Origin: Mycobacterium sp. OAS707
GTDB taxonomy: Bacteria; Actinomycetota; Actinomycetes; Mycobacteriales; Mycobacteriaceae
Reading direction: 5' to 3'
Assembly (NCBI RefSeq): GCF_014873705.1
Contig: NZ_JADBDS010000006.1
Coordinates: 372,001 to 436,000 of the forward strand
Length of the DNA stretch: 64,000 bases
In this document: piece after piece, positions 59,348 through 64,000 of the stretch
How the letters are laid out: each line of letters opens with the position of its first letter
Numbering within the stretch: the first letter of the stretch is position 1
Program-made: the position numbers and the translations under genes
The notes under the pieces: generated by a model
Told to the model about the DNA's origin: nothing
What the model saw: the letters and a program-made list of their open reading frames with translations, nothing else
Database searches by the model: none

Positions 59348-60391
59348 ATGGTTGACACCATGCGTGCCGAGCGTTTCTATGCCGACTCCAAAACCATTGC
59401 GGTGGAGGATATTCCGATTCCCGAACCGGGGCCCGGCGAGGTGCTCGTCAAGGTCGCGTTCTGCGGCATCTGCCATTCGGATCTCAGCCTGATCAACGGT
59501 ACCTTCCCCGCGCAGCTGCCGGTGGTGACGCAGGGCCATGAGGCGTCGGGCACGATCGCCAAGCTGGGCCCCGGCGTCACCGGCTGGTCGGAGGGCGACC
59601 GGGTGATCGTCGCTGCAGGCAGGCCCTGCACGAAGTGCCCGAAATGTCGGCGCGGCGACATCTCCAACTGCCAGCGGCTTCAGTTGATGGCCTTCGCGTA
59701 CGACGGCGGGTGGGCCGAGTACACGGTCGCGCAGGCCGTCGGTCTGACCCGGGTGCCAGACAACGTTTCGCTCGAGCAGGCCGCGATCCTCGCCGACGCG
59801 GTGTCGACGCCGTTCGGCGCCGTGGTGCGCACCGGGAAGGTGGGTATCGGGGAGTCGGTCGGCGTGTGGGGTGTCGGTGGCGTCGGCACGCACATCGTGC
59901 AGCTGGCCCGGCTGGTCGGTGCCGCGCCGGTGCTCGCGATCGACATCAAGCCCGCAGTGCTGGACCGGGCGCTCGAATTGGGTGCCGACCACGCCCTGGA
60001 TGCGAGCGATCCCGCGCTGCGCGACAAGATCGCCGAGATCACCGGTGGCCGGATGTTGGATGTGGCCTTCGATGCCGTAGGCCTGAAGTCGACGTTCGAG
60101 CAGGCGCTCGACTGCATCACCGTTGGCGGGCGTCTCGTCGGCGTGGGGATGAGTGCTGAGGCGCCGAGCGTTGGTCCAACCAGTATGTTCGGCCTGACGC
60201 AGAAGCACGTGCTCGGCCACCTCGGCTACCAGAACGTCGACATCGAAACGCTCGCCACGCTGGTTTCGCTGGGGCGGCTCGATCTGTCCCGCTCCATCAG
60301 CGATGTCGTCTCCTTGGAAGACGTCGGAGTCGGCATCGAAAAGCTGGAACGCCAGGAGGGCAACCCGATTCGGATTCTGGTCAAGCCGTGA
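59348..60391 (+). CDS. zinc-dependent alcohol dehydrogenase
   Basis: 347 residues, medium-chain dehydrogenase. The catalytic zinc site is in CGICHSDLS and GHEASG; the structural zinc site uses four Cys (CTKCPKCRRGDISNC). The nucleotide-binding motif GVGGVGTH is near residue 180 and the following acidic residue in AIDIKP suggests NAD preference. It oxidises alcohols or reduces aldehydes; the substrate is unknown. Its TGA overlaps the next SDR start (GTGA), so the two are an operon. Confidence 0.92.
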   Translation: MVDTMRAERFYADSKTIAVEDIPIPEPGPGEVLVKVAFCGICHSDLSLINGTFPAQLPVVTQGHEASGTIAKLGPGVTGWSEGDRVIVAAGRPCTKCPKCRRGDISNCQRLQLMAFAYDGGWAEYTVAQAVGLTRVPDNVSLEQAAILADAVSTPFGAVVRTGKVGIGESVGVWGVGGVGTHIVQLARLVGAAPVLAIDIKPAVLDRALELGADHALDASDPALRDKIAEITGGRMLDVAFDAVGLKSTFEQALDCITVGGRLVGVGMSAEAPSVGPTSMFGLTQKHVLGHLGYQNVDIETLATLVSLGRLDLSRSISDVVSLEDVGVGIEKLERQEGNPIRILVKP

Positions 60392-61131
60392 CGGAACTGA
60401 ACGGCCGGGTGGCCCTGGTGACCGGTGCGTCAGGCGGCATCGGCAAGGGCATCGCGCGTGCACTGGCCGACGAGGGAGTCGATCTGTTCCTGACCTACGG
60501 CCGCCACGCCGATGACGCCGAGGAAGTTGCGGGCCACGCCTGCGCCCTCGGCAGACGCGCCGTCGTCGCATCGGCGGACCTGGCCGACCCGACCGCTCCT
60601 GCCCGCTTGGTCGCGCAGGCCAACAGCGAGCTGGGCGGCGTCGACGTCCTGGTCGCCAACGCCGGCACCGCGGATGTAAAGGGTTGGCAGAACATCGATC
60701 TCGAGTCGTGGAACAAGACGCTGGCCATCAATCTGACGGCACCGTTTCTGCTGGCGCAGCAGGTGCTGCCCGCGATGGTCGAGAAGCGGTTCGGACGCGT
60801 GCTGTTCGTCTCGTCGGTGGCTGGGCTCAACGGTGGTGTCGTCGGCGCCCATTACGCCGCGAGCAAGGCCGGACTGCACGGGCTGATGCATCATCTGGCG
60901 CCGCGGGTGGCAGCCGACGGTGTGACCGTCAACGCGTTGGCGCCCGCATTGATCGGCGACACCGGAATGTTTCCCGTCGACCCGGATAGCGCGGCCAGCA
61001 CGCCGATGCCCATTCCGGTCGGGCGCGCCGGCCGCCCCGCCGAGGTGGCGGAGATGGCAATTGCCATGCTGCGCAACGGGTATCTGACCAACAAGGTGGT
61101 CACGCTCGACGGCGGGATCCTGCCGCGCTAG
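60388..61131 (+). CDS. SDR family oxidoreductase
   Basis: 247 residues. TGASGGIGKGIARAL is the cofactor motif, followed by VANAGTA, the catalytic Ser in FVSSVAGLNGG and the Tyr-Lys pair HYAASKAG. A FabG-like reductase is likely, but the substrate is uncertain. Translation is coupled to the alcohol dehydrogenase through the GTGA overlap, so both may act on the same carbonyl or alcohol. Confidence 0.92.
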   Translation: MTELNGRVALVTGASGGIGKGIARALADEGVDLFLTYGRHADDAEEVAGHACALGRRAVVASADLADPTAPARLVAQANSELGGVDVLVANAGTADVKGWQNIDLESWNKTLAINLTAPFLLAQQVLPAMVEKRFGRVLFVSSVAGLNGGVVGAHYAASKAGLHGLMHHLAPRVAADGVTVNALAPALIGDTGMFPVDPDSAASTPMPIPVGRAGRPAEVAEMAIAMLRNGYLTNKVVTLDGGILPR

Positions 61132-61144
61132 TGCGGCGGTGCGC

Positions 61145-61164
61145 GCTACCGGCTAGCCGGTAGC
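61145..61164. promoter_or_regulatory. perfect 20-bp palindrome
   Basis: GCTACCGGCTAGCCGGTAGC reads the same on both strands. It lies 14 bp after the SDR stop and 58 bp before the bicupin start, so it could be an operator for the bicupin gene or a hairpin terminator. No regulator is known. Confidence 0.5.
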
Positions 61165-61222
61165 ACATATTGGTGGCCAGCGGCGATGACCAGCGCGCCT
61201 TTGGTGCGCGAAAGTACCCTGC

Positions 61223-62269
61223 ATGACGCTATCCATTGACCGCAGCACACACGCCGCATCACTACGACACGGCGAGGTCGTCGAAGAGTCAGACCTCGGC
61301 TTCATTCAGCGCCTCACCGCCGACAACTTCCCGATCCTCAATGGTCTATCGATCAAGCGGTTGGTGATCAACCCCGGCGCGATGCGCACCCCGCATTGGC
61401 ACGCCAACGCCAACGAGCTGACCTACTGCATCTCAGGCACCGCACTGGTCACCGTGCTCGACACCGGCAGCCAGTTCGCGAGCTTCACGATCAGCGCCGG
61501 CGAAATGTTCCACATCGACTCCGGCTCACTACATCACATCGAGAACATCGGCACCGACCCCGCCGAGTTCATCATCACGTTCCGCCACGAACGTCCCGAG
61601 GACTTCGGCCTGGCCGGTGCATTCGGCGCAATGACCGACGCGGTGCTCGGCAACACCTATGACCTCGACGCGTCGGACTTCAAAGCGATCCGTCGCAACC
61701 TGGTCGACCGCTCGATCGTCGGCCGCATTGGCGACGCAGTGGTGCCGTCGACCGCGCATTTCAACGACCCCCACAAGTTCGCTGTCGAGGCGATGACGCC
61801 ACCGGTCCAGGCCGCCGTCGGATCCGCCCGCACCGCCCGCGTCCAGTTCTGGCCCGCGCTCAAGGATCTGTCGATGTACTCGCTGCGCATCCGCGAAGAC
61901 GGCATGCGCGAGCCGCACTGGCATCCGGTCACGGCTGAAATGGGTTATGTGCAAAGCGGTTCTGCGCGCATGACAGTGATGGATCCCGACGGCACACTGG
62001 ACACCTGGTACCTCGACCAGGGCGACGTGTACTTCATACCGCGCGCCTATCCGCACCACATCGAGGTTTTCGACGCCCCGGAGTGGCACTTCCTGATCTT
62101 CTTCGACCAGCCGTTCCCCGCCGACATCGGCTACCGCACGTCCATCAGCGCGTACTCGCGGGAAGTGCTGGCCGCGACGTTCAACACCCACATCGACGAC
62201 CTGCCGAATTTCCCGTTCACTTCGTCAGACCCGTTGATCGTCAACCGGCACAACCCGTTGGACCGCTGA
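61223..62269 (+). CDS. bicupin, oxalate decarboxylase-like
   Basis: 348 residues with two cupin domains. Each has a metal site: TPHWHANANELTY (H-x-H-x4-E) with a later LHHIEN in the first, and EPHWHPVTAEMGYV with YPHHIEVF in the second. This is the oxalate decarboxylase/oxidase bicupin pattern, where Mn is bound. The enzyme may act on oxalate or a related acid. GAAAG lies 9 bp upstream of the ATG. A palindromic repeat follows the stop. Confidence 0.9.
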   Translation: MTLSIDRSTHAASLRHGEVVEESDLGFIQRLTADNFPILNGLSIKRLVINPGAMRTPHWHANANELTYCISGTALVTVLDTGSQFASFTISAGEMFHIDSGSLHHIENIGTDPAEFIITFRHERPEDFGLAGAFGAMTDAVLGNTYDLDASDFKAIRRNLVDRSIVGRIGDAVVPSTAHFNDPHKFAVEAMTPPVQAAVGSARTARVQFWPALKDLSMYSLRIREDGMREPHWHPVTAEMGYVQSGSARMTVMDPDGTLDTWYLDQGDVYFIPRAYPHHIEVFDAPEWHFLIFFDQPFPADIGYRTSISAYSREVLAATFNTHIDDLPNFPFTSSDPLIVNRHNPLDR

Positions 62270-62275
62270 CTCCTG

Positions 62276-62338
62276 AATTGCCCGGCTCTAGGCGACAAAG
62301 TCGGCGGCAGCGACAAAGTCGCGCAGAGCCGGGCAATT
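62276..62338. repeat. 63-bp nested palindrome, element C
   Basis: AATTGCCCGGCTCT (62276-62289) and AGAGCCGGGCAATT (62325-62338) form a perfect 14-bp stem. The loop holds two direct copies of GCGACAAAGTCG, each a small palindrome itself. The element lies between the convergent stops at 62269 and 62352, so a terminator role is likely; the double inner motif suggests more. Confidence 0.75.
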
Positions 62339-62351
62339 TGGGGATCTATCT

Positions 62352-63404
62352 CTACACTCCCAAACCCGGTGCGGCCTTGCCGCTCATCAACGGCAAGTCC
62401 AGATACGTCGCGATGCCGGGCTTGGCCGCGCATACCGCGGGTATCGAGTTCACGCAATGCGCGGCCGTGCCGACCACACCGTATTCGGGGCCTTCGCCAC
62501 CGATCTCGGACTGAAAGCCCTTCACGCTCACCCTGATATCCGGGTTGCCACGGACTTCCATTTCGTAGCGCTGCCCCTCGGGGCCGAATGACCATGCGGG
62601 GTCGAGGTTTTCCTCACCCATCAGCCAGTTCACCGTCACTCGGACGACGGGCTCGCCGTCGACGAGCGCCTCCCAGTGGAACTTCCGCGCCGCGACCTGG
62701 CCCGGTTGGATGACACCGATCGGCGAGTCAATCGGCGCGGTCGCCACCGCGATCTCCTGGGTGGACCGCACCTTTGGCTCCGCGTTGAAACCCAGCTTGT
62801 CCACACACATCTGGACCGACTGGATGAAGCCGCCGTCGAGCAGCTTCTGCATCGGCCCGGAAAGCGCCTTTTCCGGAACCTCACCGAAACCCATGATGTG
62901 ACGGACCACATCCGGCGCCTCATACGAGCGCAGATCGGAGAACTCCTCGGCACGAACGAATGTGATGCCGGTCGACATGATCGAAAACATCAACGGAAAC
63001 TTCTCGCTGATGCCGCCTGGTGCCATCCCTGTGCCGTGCAATGTCGCGTTGCCTGCCAGCGCCGCCTCCCGCAGTGACGCACCCTGGCGCTCGCTGGGAT
63101 AGACCCACCCCACCGGCGTCACCACGTTCTTGCCCGACCGCAGCAGCGCTGCCACCTCGTCGGGATTGGGCAGCAACGGTGCGTAGATCACGGCGTCGGC
63201 ATCCAGGGCCAGAATCTCCTCGACGCTGTTGGTCGCGGTGACACCGAGAGGTTCACTACCAATCAGCGAGCCGACGTCCTTGCCCGCCTTGCCCTCCGAG
63301 TGCACCCAGCAGCCGGCTAATTCCAGGTCAGGGTGCTCGAGCACGCCCTTGATCGCGGCGACCCCGACCCCTCCGGTTGCCCACTGCACGACCCGCAGGC
63401 CCAT
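62352..63404 (-). CDS. DapB-like NAD(P)-dependent reductase/dehydrogenase
   Basis: 350 residues. The N-terminus VVQWATGGVGVAAIKGVLEH is a Rossmann motif of the dihydrodipicolinate reductase N-domain type. ADAVIYAPLLPN and GKNVVTPVGWVYPS follow the same fold, and HGTGMAPGGI is typical of the group that includes 2,4-diaminopentanoate dehydrogenase. True DapB is shorter and acts in lysine synthesis, so this is likely catabolic. AAGGAGG lies 7 bp before ATG 63404. A KstR-type operator is 29 bp upstream, suggesting sterol or lipid metabolism. Rv1059 is the probable counterpart. Confidence 0.87.
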   Translation of the reverse strand: MGLRVVQWATGGVGVAAIKGVLEHPDLELAGCWVHSEGKAGKDVGSLIGSEPLGVTATNSVEEILALDADAVIYAPLLPNPDEVAALLRSGKNVVTPVGWVYPSERQGASLREAALAGNATLHGTGMAPGGISEKFPLMFSIMSTGITFVRAEEFSDLRSYEAPDVVRHIMGFGEVPEKALSGPMQKLLDGGFIQSVQMCVDKLGFNAEPKVRSTQEIAVATAPIDSPIGVIQPGQVAARKFHWEALVDGEPVVRVTVNWLMGEENLDPAWSFGPEGQRYEMEVRGNPDIRVSVKGFQSEIGGEGPEYGVVGTAAHCVNSIPAVCAAKPGIATYLDLPLMSGKAAPGLGV

Positions 63405-63432
63405 GTCGCCTCCTTGACAGCGGTTGGAAAAC

Positions 63433-63446
63433 TAGAACACGTTCTA
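63433..63446. promoter_or_regulatory. KstR-type operator (TAGAACACGTTCTA)
   Basis: TAGAACACGTTCTA fits TNNAACNNGTTNNA with arms TAGAA/TTCTA; only the central two bases break symmetry. It lies 29 bp before the DapB-like gene and 48 bp before the EmbR-like gene. It is nearly the same as the site at 88-101. Confidence 0.7.
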
Positions 63447-63493
63447 CTCCGGTCTACACCACAAAACGGCGCCGGCGGGTGACAATTGGCTCG

Positions 63494-64000
63494 ATGACCA
63501 AGATCGGGTTCGGCGTGCTGGGACCGTTGCAGGCGACGGTCGACGGCCGGTCTGTGCCGCTGGGCACCCCGAAACAGCGTGCGGTGCTGGCCATGCTGGT
63601 GATGAACCGCAATCGTCCGGTCGGGATCGACTCGCTGATCACCGCGGCGTGGGAACAGTGGCCGCCGTCGGAGGCGCGGGCCAGCCTGCACTCCTACATC
63701 TCCAATTTGCGCAGGCTGCTCGGCGACTCGCGGTCGATGCTGGAGAACGCCCCGCCGGGGTATCGCCTCACGGTTGACGACACCGCCTGCGATATCGGCC
63801 GATTCATTCTCGAGAAGACCGCGGGCGTGCAGGCCGCCGCGGCAGGGCAATTCGAGCAAGCCAGCCGCCACCTGACGACAGCGTTGGCCGAATGGCGCGG
63901 ACCCGTGCTGGAGGATCTGCGTGACTTCCAGTTCGTCGGAGCGTTTGCGACCGCATTGACCGAGGACAAAGTCGTGGCGCACACCGCGCGTGCGGAAGCC
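63494..64000 (+). CDS. EmbR/AfsR-type regulator, truncated at the window edge
   Basis: 169 codons are visible from ATG 63494. They encode an OmpR-like winged helix (FGVLGPLQATVDGRSVPLG) and the start of a BTAD domain (HSYISNLRRLLGDSR, EWRGPVLEDLRDFQFV). It is paralogous to the EmbR-like protein at 17759-18889, with matching FGVLGPLQ start and PKQRAVLAMLVMNRNR versus AKQRAVLAVLVINRNR. Whether a C-terminal FHA domain exists cannot be seen here. It shares an upstream region and a KstR-type box with the divergent DapB-like gene. Confidence 0.87.
   Translation, partial: MTKIGFGVLGPLQATVDGRSVPLGTPKQRAVLAMLVMNRNRPVGIDSLITAAWEQWPPSEARASLHSYISNLRRLLGDSRSMLENAPPGYRLTVDDTACDIGRFILEKTAGVQAAAAGQFEQASRHLTTALAEWRGPVLEDLRDFQFVGAFATALTEDKVVAHTARAEA

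Overview
The window looks like chromosome of a mycobacterium, most likely a rapidly growing environmental species. The DNA is very GC-rich, GTG starts are common, and the gene order matches, in inverted orientation, the M. tuberculosis block I recall as roughly Rv1101c to Rv1059. Shared genes include an AI-2E-type permease, DUF4245, glpX, fumC, a polysaccharide deacetylase, phoH2, desA2, glyA, coaA, a short Z-prenyl synthase, hemolysin III, a DUF255 thioredoxin-fold protein, mca, DUF4307, greA, metB, pra, cbs, lipU, fadA3, echA9, echA8, lpqV and two patatins. Gene symbols rest on family motifs plus this synteny; no database search was run.

Layout: (1) 1-2900 has a KstR-type operator, two overlapping SDR genes and a membrane permease. 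(2) 2900-6922 has a dienelactone hydrolase, a DUF4245 protein, and glpX-fumC (gluconeogenesis and TCA). (3) 6952-15950 is accessory: two tandem paralogous AAA/LuxR regulators of over 900 residues, a small membrane protein, a membrane-anchored metallophosphoesterase and a CPA-type antiporter. (4) 15963-21671 is a cell-envelope and signalling patch: polysaccharide deacetylase, small secreted proteins (one frameshifted), an EmbR-like regulator, a beta-lactamase-fold serine hydrolase, a Ser/Thr kinase and a DUF732 protein. (5) 21682-27745 has phoH2 with a possible small upstream partner, desA2, an unusually long glyA, a DUF885 protein and coaA. (6) 27787-36484 has membrane proteins, prenyl-diphosphate synthase, hemolysin III, the mca operon and greA with a structured leader. 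(7) 36524-45724 has a GPP34 protein, metB, an acyl-CoA dehydrogenase, three proline-rich membrane proteins, cbs, lipU and an SGNH hydrolase. (8) 45757-52650 has fadA3, echA9-echA8, a membrane alpha/beta hydrolase, and a cysteine dioxygenase-like/rhodanese pair behind a tiny Cys-Cys reading frame. (9) 53517-64000 has a PGRS-type glycine-rich protein without a PE domain, lpqV, two patatins, a HAD phosphatase, a class II amidotransferase, an alcohol dehydrogenase-SDR pair, a bicupin, a DapB-like reductase with a second KstR-type operator, and a truncated EmbR-like regulator at the right edge.

How it works together: several parts serve lipid and sterol catabolism (KstR-type operators, SDRs, thiolase, enoyl-CoA hydratases, acyl-CoA dehydrogenase), transsulfuration and sulfur handling (metB, cbs, mca, cysteine dioxygenase, rhodanese) and envelope or isoprenoid synthesis. 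A recurrent signal is a TANNNT hexamer ending 6-8 nt before an ATG or GTG, found at 15 genes, the pattern of leaderless transcripts. Intergenic regions also carry at least four 53-63 bp nested-palindrome elements; two of them, at 16864 and 31718, are copies of one sequence. I saw no tRNA, rRNA, CRISPR, insertion sequence or prophage gene.
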